Shown here: piece after piece, positions 54,844 to 63,385 of the stretch
Layout of the letters: the number at the start of each line of letters is the position of its first letter
Position numbering within the stretch: the first letter of the stretch is position 1
Assembly (NCBI GenBank): GCA_016704145.1
Contig: JADJAS010000007.1
Coordinates: 806,001-870,000 of the forward strand
DNA from: Rhodocyclaceae bacterium
GTDB lineage: Bacteria > Pseudomonadota > Gammaproteobacteria > Burkholderiales > Rhodocyclaceae
Length of the DNA: 64,000 nt
Reading direction: 5' to 3'
Notes under the pieces: generated by a model
What the model was told of the DNA's origin: nothing
What the model saw: only the letters and a program-made list of their open reading frames with translations
Database searches by the model: none
Position numbers and translations under genes: made by a program

Positions 54844-55616
54844 AGTCGCGCCGTCCGGCCGCCGTCGACATTGATGACCTGGCCCGTCACGTAGGGCGCG
54901 TCCAGCACCAGGAAGCGGACTGCCAGCGCAATGTCATGCGGCGAGCCGATCCGCTTGAGCAGGGTATGGTCGACGATCGTGGCGCGCTCCGCTTCGGAAA
55001 AGTCGTCGCCCTGTTCCGGCCAGGCGATGGCGCCGGGCGCGACGGCATTGACGCGCACGCCCGGCGCCAGTTCGACCGCCAGCGAACGGGTCAGGCCGAG
55101 CAGCCCCGCCTTGGCCGCGCAATAGACCGGATAGCCTTTCAGCGGCCGCTCGGCGTGGATGTCGGTGATATTCACCACGCAGCCGCCGCCGGGAAAGTCA
55201 GCCGTGGCGAGACGCTGCACCGCCGCCTGCGCCAGGAACAGCGGGCCACGCAGGTTGCTGCCGGTCAGGTCGTCCCAGGCGGCGACGTCGATACTGCCGA
55301 TCGGCGTCGCGAAGAATGTCGAGGCGTTGTTGACCAGGATGTCCAGGCGGCCGAAATGCTCTCCGGTCGCGGCCACCAACTGCTCCGCCGCCGACGGGTC
55401 GCCCAGCGCGGCGGCCAGCGCCGTCGCACTGCCCGGCCGCAGGCGGTTCAACTCGTCGGCCAGCGCGTACGCTGCGTCAGCTGAGGCGCGGTAGTGCAGG
55501 GCGATATCGATGCCGGCGTCGTGCAGCACGCGGGCAATCGCCGCACCGATGCGCCGCGCGCCGCCGGTGATCAGCGCCACGGGCGCCGTGCGTGACTGCT
55601 GGGCAACCGCGTTCAT
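54840..55616 (-). CDS. SDR-family reductase, pteridine-reductase-like
   Basis: 258 residues. N-terminal APVALITGGARRIGAAIARVLHDAGIDIALHYRAS: the TGGxRRIG form of the NADPH motif with two arginines is typical of pteridine reductases and FolM. NNASTFF near 90, YCAAKAGLLGLTRSLAVEL active site near 155, and PGAIAWPE. Probable dihydrofolate/dihydropterin reductase, not proven. Overlaps tcdA upstream and ttcA downstream, each by four bases. A REP-like sequence lies inside (55192-55216). Confidence 0.82.
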   Translation of the reverse strand: MNAVAQQSRTAPVALITGGARRIGAAIARVLHDAGIDIALHYRASADAAYALADELNRLRPGSATALAAALGDPSAAEQLVAATGEHFGRLDILVNNASTFFATPIGSIDVAAWDDLTGSNLRGPLFLAQAAVQRLATADFPGGGCVVNITDIHAERPLKGYPVYCAAKAGLLGLTRSLAVELAPGVRVNAVAPGAIAWPEQGDDFSEAERATIVDHTLLKRIGSPHDIALAVRFLVLDAPYVTGQVINVDGGRTARL

Positions 55617-56422
55617 CGCGCCGCCATGGGTCGCGCATAGTGCGCCAGTACGCGGCTGGCCGCGGCGAAACCAAAGCCGGCGGTAACGCAGACCGACGAT
55701 CCATAGCCGGCGCAATTGAGGCCGTGCAGCCCCTCGTTTCCCTCGTCGACGTCGCAGGCGGCCGCCTCGGGACGGCGCACCGGCTCCAGCGAATAAACGC
55801 AATCGACGCCAAACTTCCGCCGCGAATCGCGCGTGAAGCCATGGTCGCGGCGCAGCGCGGCGCGCAGCTTCGCGGCCAGCGGGTCCTGGGTGGTGCGGGC
55901 GAGATCGTCGACCCGAATCATGGCCGGATCGGACTTGCCGCCGGCGCCGCCGGTCGTCACCAGGGGAATGCCGTGCCGCTGGCAATGGACGATCAGCGCC
56001 GCCTTGGCGCGCACCTGGTCGATGGCATCGACCACCGCGTCACAGCCGGGCAGGATGTTGGCAACGTTGTCCGGCGCGACGAATTCCTCGATGGTGGTCA
56101 CCTCGCAGGCTGGATTGATCATGGCGATGCGATCCTTCATGGCCAGCACCTTGGCCTGCCCCAGGGTGCTTTCCACGGCATGAATCTGGCGATTGAGGTT
56201 GGATTCGGCGACATGATCGAGGTCGATCAGCGTCAGCCGGCCGATGCCCGAGCGGGCCAGCGCCTCGGCCGCCCACGACCCCACGCCACCGATGCCGATC
56301 ACGCCGATGTGCGCCGTCGCCAGCCGCGCCAGCGCCTGCTCGCCGTAGAGTCGGGCAATGCCGCCGAAACGGCGCGAGCCCGCCTCCGATACTTTCTCCG
56401 ACATTTTTTCCGCGAGCACCAT
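55613..56422 (-). CDS. tcdA: tRNA threonylcarbamoyladenosine dehydratase
   Basis: 269 residues, E1-like fold. RRFGGIARLYGEQALARLATAHIGVIGIGGVGSWAAEALARSGIGRLTLIDLDHVAESNLNRQ is the adenylating domain, DQVRAKAALIVHC follows, and FGVDCVYSLEPVRRP contains the TcdA C-terminal motif. It dehydrates t6A37 to the cyclic form. The family usually has a C-terminal membrane anchor; here the end is VLAHYARPMAAR with GSSVCVTAGFGFAAAS. Confidence 0.93.
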   Translation of the reverse strand: MVLAEKMSEKVSEAGSRRFGGIARLYGEQALARLATAHIGVIGIGGVGSWAAEALARSGIGRLTLIDLDHVAESNLNRQIHAVESTLGQAKVLAMKDRIAMINPACEVTTIEEFVAPDNVANILPGCDAVVDAIDQVRAKAALIVHCQRHGIPLVTTGGAGGKSDPAMIRVDDLARTTQDPLAAKLRAALRRDHGFTRDSRRKFGVDCVYSLEPVRRPEAAACDVDEGNEGLHGLNCAGYGSSVCVTAGFGFAAASRVLAHYARPMAAR

Positions 56423-56499
56423 GCCCGAATTCTATTCCGGATACCTGCGGCGACGCGGGTGCCGGCCGGCCTGGCGCTCATGGGACAATACGTCCCCTC

Positions 56500-57660
56500 A
56501 TGGATACCCGACTCCCGGAACCGGACGACGCTGCCAAGGCGAGCAGCCTGGCGCTGTCGCGCCGCATCGCCGCCGAGATCGCGGCCAGCGACGGCTGGAT
56601 GCCGTTCGTCCGCTACATGGAACTCGCCCTGCACTGCCCGGGCCTGGGCTACTACGGCGGCGGCAGCCGGAAGTTCGGCACCAGCGCCGAAGGCGGCGAT
56701 TTCGTCACGGCGCCCGAGATCACGCCGTTGTTCGGCCAGGCGCTGGCCAGACAGGTTGCCCAGATCATGGCCGCCTCGGAGGCGGCGATTCTGGAAGTCG
56801 GCGCCGGCAGCGGCCGGCTGGCGGCCGATTTGCTGGACGCCTGGCAGGCCAGCGGCGAGACCCCGGCGCGGTATCTGATCCTGGAACTGTCCGGCGAGTT
56901 GCGCGCGCGCCAGCGCGAGACGCTGGCGGCGGCCGTGCCGGAACTGCTCGACCGCATTGTCTGGCTGGACGCGCTTCCAGAACACTTCTCCGGTTGCGTG
57001 CTGGGCAACGAGTTGCTCGACGCCATGCCGGTGCACGCCGTGGCCTGGCGCGACGATGGCCTAACGGAGCGCGGCGTGACGCTGGACAACGGCCGCTTCG
57101 CTTGGGCCGAGCGACCGGCCTCGGGCTACCTTTTGGACGCCGCCGCCGAAATTCCGGCGCAAGCGCCTTATGTCGGCGAGTTGGGGCTGGTCGCCGCCGG
57201 CTGGACCGCCGAATGGGGCGAGCGCTTGACCAAGGGCGCGCTGCTGTTGATCGACTACGGGCTGCCGCGCCACGAGTATTACCACCCGGATCGCAACGGC
57301 GGCACGCTGCGCTGCCACTATCGGCACCGCAGCCACGACGATCCGTTCTGGTGGCCCGGGCTGTCCGACATCACCGCTCATGTCGATTTCACCGCCATCG
57401 CCGAGGCCGGCCACGGCGCCGGCCTGGACGTGCTCGGCTACACCAGCCAGGCCAACTTCCTGATCAATTGCGGACTGGGCGACCTGCTGACGGCGCGGCG
57501 CGAGGCCTCGGAAGTATCGGGGCTGCGGGCGGCCAGCGCCGCGCAAATGCTCATTTCGCCCAACGAAATGGGCGAACTGTTCAAGGTGATCGCCCTGGGC
57601 AGGGGAGTAGCAACGCCTTTGCTCGGCTTTGGCCGAGGCGACCGCTTGCACACACTATGA
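56500..57660 (+). CDS. MidA/NDUFAF7-family SAM-dependent methyltransferase (DUF185)
   Basis: 386 residues. GWMPFVRYMELALHCPGLGYYGGGSRKFGTSAEGGDFVTAPEITPLFGQ is the family N-terminus; AILEVGAGSGRLAADLLDAW is the SAM motif; LLIDYGLPRHEYYHPDRNGGTLRCHYRHRSHDDPFWWPGLSDITAHVDFTAI is the conserved C-terminal part. NDUFAF7 dimethylates an arginine in complex I; the bacterial role is not settled. It is divergent from tcdA across 77 bp. Confidence 0.92.
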   Translation: MDTRLPEPDDAAKASSLALSRRIAAEIAASDGWMPFVRYMELALHCPGLGYYGGGSRKFGTSAEGGDFVTAPEITPLFGQALARQVAQIMAASEAAILEVGAGSGRLAADLLDAWQASGETPARYLILELSGELRARQRETLAAAVPELLDRIVWLDALPEHFSGCVLGNELLDAMPVHAVAWRDDGLTERGVTLDNGRFAWAERPASGYLLDAAAEIPAQAPYVGELGLVAAGWTAEWGERLTKGALLLIDYGLPRHEYYHPDRNGGTLRCHYRHRSHDDPFWWPGLSDITAHVDFTAIAEAGHGAGLDVLGYTSQANFLINCGLGDLLTARREASEVSGLRAASAAQMLISPNEMGELFKVIALGRGVATPLLGFGRGDRLHTL

Positions 57661-57718
57661 AAATGGGAATACGACGAAGCCGCCGCCCCGCCATCGGGCG
57701 CGGCGACACCGGCAGCCT

Positions 57719-57925
57719 TTACTCCTGGCTACGGTAAATGTTCTTGAGGAAACTCTCGGCCTCAGCCTCGGCCGGCGCCGGGTCGCGATGCACCACCGGC
57801 TGCAAGCCCAGTTGCAGCGCGGGTTGCAGCCATTCCGCGTTCAGCACCTCGTCCTCGAAGGCACCAAATTCGGGCACCGATTCTTTTTCGATTTTTCCTG
57901 TGCTCATGTTCATCACCACTAACAT
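57719..57925 (-). CDS. Small conserved-looking hypothetical protein
   Basis: 68 residues: MLVVMNMSTGKIEKESVPEF then GAFEDEVLNAEWLQPALQLG and a tail with HRDPAPAEAEAESFLKNIYRSQE. The start has GGAGG seven bases upstream. It is acidic, without membrane segment or recognised domain. Coding is supported by the ribosome site and the isolated position between convergent MidA and the upstream minus-strand genes. I do not know its function. Confidence 0.5.
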   Translation of the reverse strand: MLVVMNMSTGKIEKESVPEFGAFEDEVLNAEWLQPALQLGLQPVVHRDPAPAEAEAESFLKNIYRSQE

Positions 57926-58012
57926 TTCCGGCCTCCATCGGGGAAGTTGAGCCGTGTGTTGAGTATAACGACGGCATTCGGAAAAAGTTGAGTGACGGGA
58001 TATGGCGACAAC

Positions 58013-59278
58013 TCAAGTGTCGTCTCCATGCCACGGCGCCACCTTGAACAGCAGCAGCATGCCGGGCACGGCGAGCACGGCGCAGAGCAGGAAAAACGCG
58101 AACCAGCCGAGATTGTCGACCAGATAGCCGGCACCGGAATTGATCAGCGTTCGCGGCACCGCCGCCAGGCTGGAAAACAGCGCGTACTGGGTAGCGGTGT
58201 AGAGCGGATTGGTGGCGCGGGCGATGAAGGCGACGAAGGCCGCCGTGCCCAGGCCGACACCCAGCGCCTCGAAGCCGATGACCAGGGCCAACTGGGCAAG
58301 CTGGCTGGCGCCGACGCTGCTGTTCGGGCCCAGCCACGCCAGCCAGGCGAAACCGAAGATCGACACCAGTTGGACGACGCCGAACAGCCAAAGCGCCCGG
58401 TTGATGCCCAACCGCACCATCCACAGACCGCCGAGCAGGCCACCGATCACCGCCGGCCACAGCCCGGCGTGTTTGGCGACCAAACCGATTTCCGACTTGG
58501 TGAAACCCATGGCGAGGTAGAAGGGCGTCGCCAGCGCCGTGCATAGCGAGTCGCCCAGCTTGTAGAGGAAGATGAAGGCCAGGATCAGCAGCGCCGCGCG
58601 CCAGCCGGCGCGGCCGATGAATTCCTGGAAGGGTTCGACCACCGCCTGGCGCAGCGTCTTCGGCGTACCACCGAGGCTGACTTTCTCGGTCACCGCGAGC
58701 GTCATCAGCAGACCCGGCAGCATGAACAGCGCGGTAATCGCAAACACCTCGCCCCAGGGCAGATGGTCGGCCAGGATCAGCGACAGCGAGCCCGGCACCA
58801 GGCCGGCGATGCGGTAGGCGTTCACGTGCACCGAGTTGCCCAGGCCAAGCTCGCGCTCCGGCAGCAGTTCGCGGCGATAGGCGTCGAGGGCGATGTCCTG
58901 CGTCGCCGAAACGAAGGCCAGGGTTGTCGCCAGCACGACGATGGTCGTCATGTCGGCCTTCGGCGAGAGCAGGCCGAGCGCCGCGATCAGGCCGAGCAGG
59001 AGGCTCTGCGTCAGCGCCATCCAGCCACGGCGGCGGCCCAGCGGCAGCACGTAACGGTCAAGCAGGGGCGACCAGAGGAATTTCCAGATGTAGGGAATCT
59101 GCATCAGCGCCAGCAGGCCGATGGCCTTGATGTTGATGCCCTCGGTGTACAACCACGCCGGCACCAGGTTGAGCAGCAGGTAAAGCGGCAGGCCGGAGGA
59201 GAAGCCGGTGAAGACGCAGATCAGCATCCGCCGGTTGAGCAGCGCCTCGCGCCAGCCGGTCCCCGGCGTCTCCGGCAT
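58013..59278 (-). CDS. ampG: AmpG-family muropeptide/MFS permease
   Basis: 421 residues, 12-14 helices. GFSSGLPLYLLLNLVPAWLYTEGINIKAIGLLALMQIPYIWKFLWSPLLDRY is the AmpG signature; DIALDAYRRELLPERELGLGNSVHVNAYRIAGLVPGSLSLILAD and FLYKLGDSLCTALATPFYLAMGFTKSEIG continue it. It imports anhydromuropeptides for cell-wall recycling. The ATG shares one base with the stop of the TauE-like gene. REP-like similarity at 58662-58685 falls in coding sequence. Confidence 0.9.
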   Translation of the reverse strand: MPETPGTGWREALLNRRMLICVFTGFSSGLPLYLLLNLVPAWLYTEGINIKAIGLLALMQIPYIWKFLWSPLLDRYVLPLGRRRGWMALTQSLLLGLIAALGLLSPKADMTTIVVLATTLAFVSATQDIALDAYRRELLPERELGLGNSVHVNAYRIAGLVPGSLSLILADHLPWGEVFAITALFMLPGLLMTLAVTEKVSLGGTPKTLRQAVVEPFQEFIGRAGWRAALLILAFIFLYKLGDSLCTALATPFYLAMGFTKSEIGLVAKHAGLWPAVIGGLLGGLWMVRLGINRALWLFGVVQLVSIFGFAWLAWLGPNSSVGASQLAQLALVIGFEALGVGLGTAAFVAFIARATNPLYTATQYALFSSLAAVPRTLINSGAGYLVDNLGWFAFFLLCAVLAVPGMLLLFKVAPWHGDDT

Positions 59279-60078
59279 CAGAAGAACAACCCGTGCACCA
59301 TCCTGGCCAGCAGCAGCAGGATCACGCCGGCGAAAATCTTCTTCAGCGTTGCCACCGGCAGCTTGTGCGCCGCCTTGGCGCCGAAGGGCGCGGTCAGCAT
59401 GCTCGCCGCCACGCAAGCCGCCAGCGCCGGCAGGTGGATATAGCCGAAGCTACCCGCCGGCAGGTCGTTGCCCGCCACGCCACCGACCATGTAGCCGAGC
59501 GTGCCGGCGACGGCGATGGGAAACCCGACCGCCGCCGAGGTGCCGATGGCGTCGTGCATCTTGACGTTGCACCAGGTCAGGAAGGGCACGGTCAGCGAGC
59601 CGCCGCCGATCGCCACCAGGGCGGATAGCGCGCCGATGCCGCTACCGACACCGAACATGCCCAGCGATCCCGGCAACTGGCGCGACGGCTTGGGCTTGAT
59701 GTTGGCGAGCATCTGGAAGGATACGTAGCTCATGAAGACGACGAAGAAGATGGCCAGCGGCTTGGTCGGCATGGCGCTGGCCAGTTGCGCGCCGGCGAAG
59801 GTGCCGACCAGGATGCCGGGCGCGATCGTCCGGACGACGCTCCACTTGACCGCGCCGTGCTGATGGTGCGCGCGCAGCGACGAAACCGAGGTAAAGACGA
59901 TGGCCGCCATCGACGTGCCGAGCGCCAAATGCATCAGATGCTCCTGGGGGAAGCCCTGCGCGACGAACATCAGCGCCAGCACCGGCACCATGATGGCGCC
60001 GCCGCCGACGCCCAGCAGGCCGGCGAAGAAGCCGGCCACGGCGCCGAGCGCCACGTAAGCCAACAACCACTCGCTCAC
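59278..60078 (-). CDS. TauE/SafE-family (sulfite exporter-like) permease
   Basis: 266 residues from a GTG, eight helices in two halves. LGAVAGFFAGLLGVGGGAIMVPVLALMF in the first half and GALSALVAIGGGSLTVPFLTWCNVKMHDAIGTSAAVGFPIAVAGTLGYM in the second are the family repeats. The substrate (sulfite, sulfoacetate or another anion) is unknown. It overlaps the EVE-domain gene by four bases (GTGA). Confidence 0.9.
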   Translation of the reverse strand: MSEWLLAYVALGAVAGFFAGLLGVGGGAIMVPVLALMFVAQGFPQEHLMHLALGTSMAAIVFTSVSSLRAHHQHGAVKWSVVRTIAPGILVGTFAGAQLASAMPTKPLAIFFVVFMSYVSFQMLANIKPKPSRQLPGSLGMFGVGSGIGALSALVAIGGGSLTVPFLTWCNVKMHDAIGTSAAVGFPIAVAGTLGYMVGGVAGNDLPAGSFGYIHLPALAACVAASMLTAPFGAKAAHKLPVATLKKIFAGVILLLLARMVHGLFF

Positions 60079-60536
60079 TTCATTAGCCTCTTGACGATGA
60101 AATCCCACTCGGCCGGATCGACCGGCGTGATCGACAGACGATTGCCGCGCGCGAGTACGCGCATGTTGACCGTCTCCTTGTGCGCGCGCAGCTCCGGCAG
60201 ACCGATCAATCGCGTCTTCTTCGTCACCCGCACGTCGACATTGACCCAGTGCGGACTCTCCGGCGTCGCCTTGGGGTCGAAATAGTGGCTCTTGGGATCG
60301 AACTGCGTGCGGTCCGGATAGGCGAGCTTCGCTACTTCGGCCAGCCCCGCGATGCCGGGTTCCTTGCAGTTCGAGTGGTAGAAGAACACCTTGTCGCCGA
60401 CCTTCATCTGGTCGCGCATGAAGTTGCGCGCCTGATAGTTGCGCACGCCCCACCAGTCGACGGTCTGGTTCGGCATGGCCAGCACGTCGTCGATGCCGAC
60501 GACGCCTGGCTCACTCTTCATCAGCCAGTAGCGCAT
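60075..60536 (-). CDS. EVE-domain protein
   Basis: 153 residues. MRYWLMKSEPGVVGIDDVLAMPNQTVDWWGVRNYQARNFMRDQMKVGDKVFFYHSNCKEPGIAGLAEVAKLAYPD is the PUA-like EVE fold, which reads modified bases in nucleic acids. Single-domain EVE proteins occur beside cell-wall and RNA genes; the ligand is uncertain. It is the first gene of the EVE-TauE-ampG run. The integrase island begins about 100 bp upstream. Confidence 0.9.
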   Translation of the reverse strand: MRYWLMKSEPGVVGIDDVLAMPNQTVDWWGVRNYQARNFMRDQMKVGDKVFFYHSNCKEPGIAGLAEVAKLAYPDRTQFDPKSHYFDPKATPESPHWVNVDVRVTKKTRLIGLPELRAHKETVNMRVLARGNRLSITPVDPAEWDFIVKRLMK

Positions 60537-60635
60537 ATCCACTCTTCTTCAATCCAATAACGCTTTTGTTGCTTTGATTATATTGCGCTTTACGATTCTA
60601 TGTCGTCTTGTAACTTCCACCCAGAGCCGCTAGAA

Positions 60636-60657
60636 TCCCACCCAGATTCCCACCCAA
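60636..60657. repeat. Candidate att repeat, left (22 bp)
   Basis: TCCCACCCAGATT followed by CCCACCCAA. The same 22 bp occur at 63931-63952. TTCCACCCAGA just before and CCCCACCCAA just after (60614-60668) are related units, so arm-type integrase sites may also be present. It is 23 bp upstream of the integrase start. Confidence 0.65.
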
Positions 60658-60679
60658 AACCCCACCCAAGGAATCCATC

Positions 60680-62011
60680 ATGGGAAAGCTGGCTGCCGTT
60701 ACCTGCGAATCCGCCAAGCCGGACAAGGGGCGCGACCGTCTGCTGGGGGACGGCGACGGGTTGTTCCTGCGCGTGCGCCCGCACGGCACGAAAACCTGAC
60801 TGATCGAGTATGAGTTTGGCGGCAGGCGCACAAAATACACCATCGGCGTCTATGACCGCGAAGGCGCGCCGGGTGACAGCATTTCCGACTGGCTGCGGCA
60901 TGGCCGGCTTTCACTGACCCAGGCGCGCGCCATCGCCGGCAACTGGAAGGATGCGCGGCGCGCCGGGCACGATCCCGCCGCCGAATGGGAGGCGCAGCTT
61001 TCGCGCGAGCGCGAGGCGGAGGCCGCGCGCAAGGCCGCCGAGGAAGCCGAAACCGCACGCCCTACCGTCAGCCAAGCCATCGACACCTTCATGGCCCGCC
61101 ACATGGCCGGCAAGAAGAGCGCCCCGGCCATCCGCTACCGGCTCGACCGGCTCGCCGCCGATCTGGGCGAGCGGAAAATCCGCGACGTGACGCGCAAGGA
61201 TGTCATCGCCGCGCTCGACACAATCGCCGACGGGCAGCGCGAAGGCCAAACCGCCAAGCAACTGGCCGGCGAAGTGCTGGTCCAGGCCAAGCGCCTGTGG
61301 CGCTTCGCCGAAGCGCGTGAATGGCTGGAAGCCTCCTGCATCGAGAAGCTCACGCGCAAGGACTTCGACGCTCGCCCGGTCAAGCGTGATGTCACCCTGC
61401 GGCTCGACGAACTGGCCGAAGTCTGGCGCGCGCTGCGCGATCCGGAACGCTGCAAGTCCGATCCCGTCACCGTCGCCGCCATGAAGCTGCTGATCCTCAC
61501 CGGCCAGCGCGAGCGCGAAGTCACCGATGCCGAATGGCCCGAATTCGACCTCGACGCCGGGCTCTGGAAAATCCCCGCCGCGCGCACGAAGAAGGAACGC
61601 GCCCACCTCGTGCATCTGGCGCCGCAGGCCGTCGCCATCCTCACCGAATTGAAGAAGATCACCGGCAAGGCGCGCCACGCCTTCGAATCGCCGCTGCGGC
61701 CCGGCCAGGCGCTCTACGGCCGCGCCGTCAACAACGCGCTCGCCACGCTGTTCGCGCGCGGCGCGCTGCCCAACGTCACCCGCTGCGTCGTGCATGACTT
61801 CCGCCGCACGCTGATTACCCGCCTGCCCGACCTCGGCTTCGAGCCCTTCATCGGCCACAAGATCGCCAACCATGTCCTGCCCGGCGTGCTGGCGCATTAC
61901 AACCACAACGCCTACGAAGTGCAGCGCGAAGCCGCGCTAAAGGCGTGGGCCGACCGGATCGAGGCACTGGCGAAGGGAAAGAACGTGGTGCAGTTGCAGC
62001 GGTCGGCGTGA
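60680..62011 (+). pseudogene. Tyrosine-recombinase integrase with in-frame TGA at codon 40
   Basis: Arm-binding N-terminus GKLAAVTCESAKPDKGRDRLLGDGDGLFLRVRPHGTKT, then TGA at 60797-60799 where the family has TGG (Trp), then LIEYEFGGRRTKYTIGVY in the same frame. Core-binding SAM-like domain ~130-225. Catalytic residues: Arg in LTGQREREV, Lys in AARTKKERAHLV, His-xx-Arg in VHDFRRTLIT, His in PFIGHKIANHV, Tyr in LAHYNHNAY. Apart from the stop codon it looks complete (about 443 codons). A downstream start could give the catalytic domain alone. P4-type family. Confidence 0.85.
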
Positions 62012-62024
62012 GGGGCTGCGGGTG

Positions 62025-62043
62025 CCGTCCCGCCAGCGCCAAC
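62025..62043 (+). repeat. 19-bp GC-rich repeat, copy 1 (variant)
   Basis: CCGTCCCGCCAGCGCCAAC, differing by one base from CCGTCCCGCCAGCGCCGAC seen at 62205 and 62630. It lies 13 bp after the integrase stop. Confidence 0.8.
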
Positions 62044-62074
62044 TTACGACTGCTGCTGACGGCGGACATCACGA

Positions 62075-62145
62075 GCCCTCTGACCGCTCCGTCACGGCGC
62101 TTGCAATCAACCCCGCAAGCCCCGCGCCGTCGCTACCGCATCGCA
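62075..62145. repeat. Outer inverted repeat, left arm
   Basis: Pairs imperfectly with 62964-63034: GGTCAGAGGGC, CTCCGTCACGG and GCAAGCCCCGCGCCGTCGCT are shared in inverse orientation. It encloses the inner arms. Confidence 0.75.
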
Positions 62146-62156
62146 TCCTGAACCAC

Positions 62157-62227
62157 GCCGTCGCGCGATAAAGCCGCGCCACGGCTTCGCACGTTCCTTT
62201 ACCGCCGTCCCGCCAGCGCCGACTTTT
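62157..62227. repeat. Inner inverted repeat, left arm (71 bp, exact)
   Basis: GCCGTCGCGCGATAAAGCC ... CCGTCCCGCCAGCGCCGAC-TTTT. The exact reverse complement is at 62725-62795. It contains the 19-bp repeat at 62205-62223 and the last codons and stop (GCGGGACGGCGGTAA on the minus strand) of the DprA-like fragment. Confidence 0.92.
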
Positions 62228-62549
62228 CCAGCAATGCCGAAAGCGGACTTTCGTCCGCGACATAGGGCGCAACAATCTCCGCCGCCAGCGCCAGCACCAA
62301 CTCATTGCGCGCCAACGCAGTCTCGCGGGTGGTGCGTCGGACTTCCGGCGGACAGGCGGTGATGACCAGCATCCGGCCGACCGCCAGCGGTTCGCGCTCT
62401 TCGGGTTGCGGGCGATAGTCCGTCATGCCGCGCGCCAGCACCTTGACCACGTGCCCCTTGCGCCGCAGCACCGAGCGCAGCACTTGCTGCTCCAGCGGCG
62501 AGTGAAAGCCGCTGACGATGACGCGCCCGGCCTTGACCCATTCCGGCAC
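62199..62549 (-). pseudogene. DprA/Smf-like nucleotide-binding protein fragment
   Basis: 116 codons from a GTG; the same frame is open without a good start up to 62672 (LRWLVGAGGTALLAEPLLGLIASRECPGHVLLETLDRVPEWVKAG...). RVIVSGFHSPLEQQVLRSVLRRKGHVVKVLARGMTDYRPQPEEREPLAVGRMLVITACPP then VRRTTRETALARNELVLALAAEIVAPYV resembles the C-terminal half of stand-alone DprA-like Rossmann proteins, with SGFHSPxE and ARNELVxALA motifs. The N-terminal nucleotide-binding half is missing and the ends run into repeats, so it is probably a fragment. Confidence 0.55.
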
Positions 62550-62629
62550 GCGGTCGAGGGTTTCGAGCAGGACGTGGCCGGGACATTCGCGGGAGGCGAT
62601 GAGGCCGAGCAGCGGTTCCGCCAGCAGCG

Positions 62630-62648
62630 CCGTCCCGCCAGCGCCGAC
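62630..62648 (+). repeat. 19-bp GC-rich repeat, copy 3
   Basis: Exact CCGTCCCGCCAGCGCCGAC, within the 5' part of the DprA-like open frame. Confidence 0.85.
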
Positions 62649-62724
62649 TAGCCACCGGAGCCGTGGGCGGCTTTATGCTGACGGCGCAGGCGGCGGGCAG
62701 TGCGCAACCAAGTTAGCCAAGGGC

Positions 62725-62795
62725 AAAAGTCGGCGCTGGCGGGACGGCGGTAAAGGAACGTGCGAAGCCGTGGCGCGGCTTTATCGCGCGACGGC
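62725..62795. repeat. Inner inverted repeat, right arm (71 bp, exact)
   Basis: Exact reverse complement of 62157-62227, including the 19-bp repeat as GTCGGCGCTGGCGGGACGG at 62729-62747. The enclosed segment is the DprA-like fragment. Confidence 0.92.
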
Positions 62796-62963
62796 GCGGT
62801 GGCACCCGCGACGAGGTAGCCGCCTGCAAGCCGCAAGCCGGCGAGCGGCTTCATCGCTGGCCGGCGCAGTGGCGCAGCGACGGCGGGGCAGAAGGGACGG
62901 CGGCAGCCGAAGGCACTGAGCCGTGGCGCGGGGCTTCATCCGCGCGACGGCGACGGTGGAGCA

Positions 62964-63034
62964 CGCGACGCGGTAGCGACGGCGCGGGGCTTGCGGGGTT
63001 TGTTGCAAGACCCGTGACGGAGCGGTCAGAGGGC
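62964..63034. repeat. Outer inverted repeat, right arm
   Basis: Imperfect reverse complement of 62075-62145 (CGGTAGCGACGGCGCGGGGC, TTGCGGGGTTTGTTGCAAG, TGACGGAGCGGTCAGAGGGC here). Confidence 0.75.
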
Positions 63035-63136
63035 GCATCGGTCAAACGGTCTGGATTCGGCAATTCGCCATGGGACGCTGTTGAACGTATCATCATGGCT
63101 ATGGCACTGAATGCCGACTCCCCGCAGGAGGTCAAG

Positions 63137-63385
63137 ATGAACACGATGACGATCGAATTGCCCGTCGAAGGTCTGCCGTCGCCGGCCGAACTGCCGAACA
63201 ACTTTTCCGACGAAGCGCGCTACCTGCTGGCGCTGAAGCTCTTCGAGCAGGGGCGTATTTCTTCCGGCAAGGCCGGACGGCTGGCCGGCATGGGTCGCGT
63301 CGAATTCCTGCTCGCCGCCAGCCGTGACGGCGTGCCCGTCGTCGACATGACCGATGAGGAACTGGCCGAGGAGTTCGCCGCGTGA
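63137..63385 (+). CDS. UPF0175-family antitoxin
   Basis: 82 residues. MNTMTIELPVEGLPSPAELPNNFSDEARYLLALKLFEQGRISSGKAGRLAGMGRVEFLLAASRDGVPVVDMTDEELAEEF is the complete UPF0175 helix-turn-helix module (FxGKAAxLAGM). The ATG at 63137 follows GCAGGAGGTCAAG. It precedes a DUF3368 PIN-type toxin with overlap, the standard pairing. Confidence 0.9.
   Translation: MNTMTIELPVEGLPSPAELPNNFSDEARYLLALKLFEQGRISSGKAGRLAGMGRVEFLLAASRDGVPVVDMTDEELAEEFAA

Larger units (their letters stand above)
62673..63136. other. Repeat-filled non-coding region of the island
   Basis: No gene is supported; all six frames give only low-complexity Arg/Ala ORFs. It holds the right inner arm (62725-62795), the right outer arm (62964-63034), and imperfect direct copies of a unit beginning AGCCGTGGCGCGG (62766 and 62920 areas), each followed by CGCGCGACGGC and then GGTAGC. 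After 63035 comes the leader of the UPF0175 gene. Confidence 0.7.

Noticed and set aside
60797..60799. TGA in the integrase as a selenocysteine codon
   Set aside because: Homologous integrases have Trp here and no SECIS-like context is expected; a nonsense mutation or sequencing error is simpler.
62025..63034. CRISPR array
   Set aside because: The 19-bp repeats are unevenly spaced, in both orientations, and part of longer inverted repeats; there are no regular spacers and no cas genes.
62781..63201. ORFs in the repeat region
   Set aside because: Low-complexity Arg/Ala/Pro frames produced by GC-rich repeats, with no starts or motifs.
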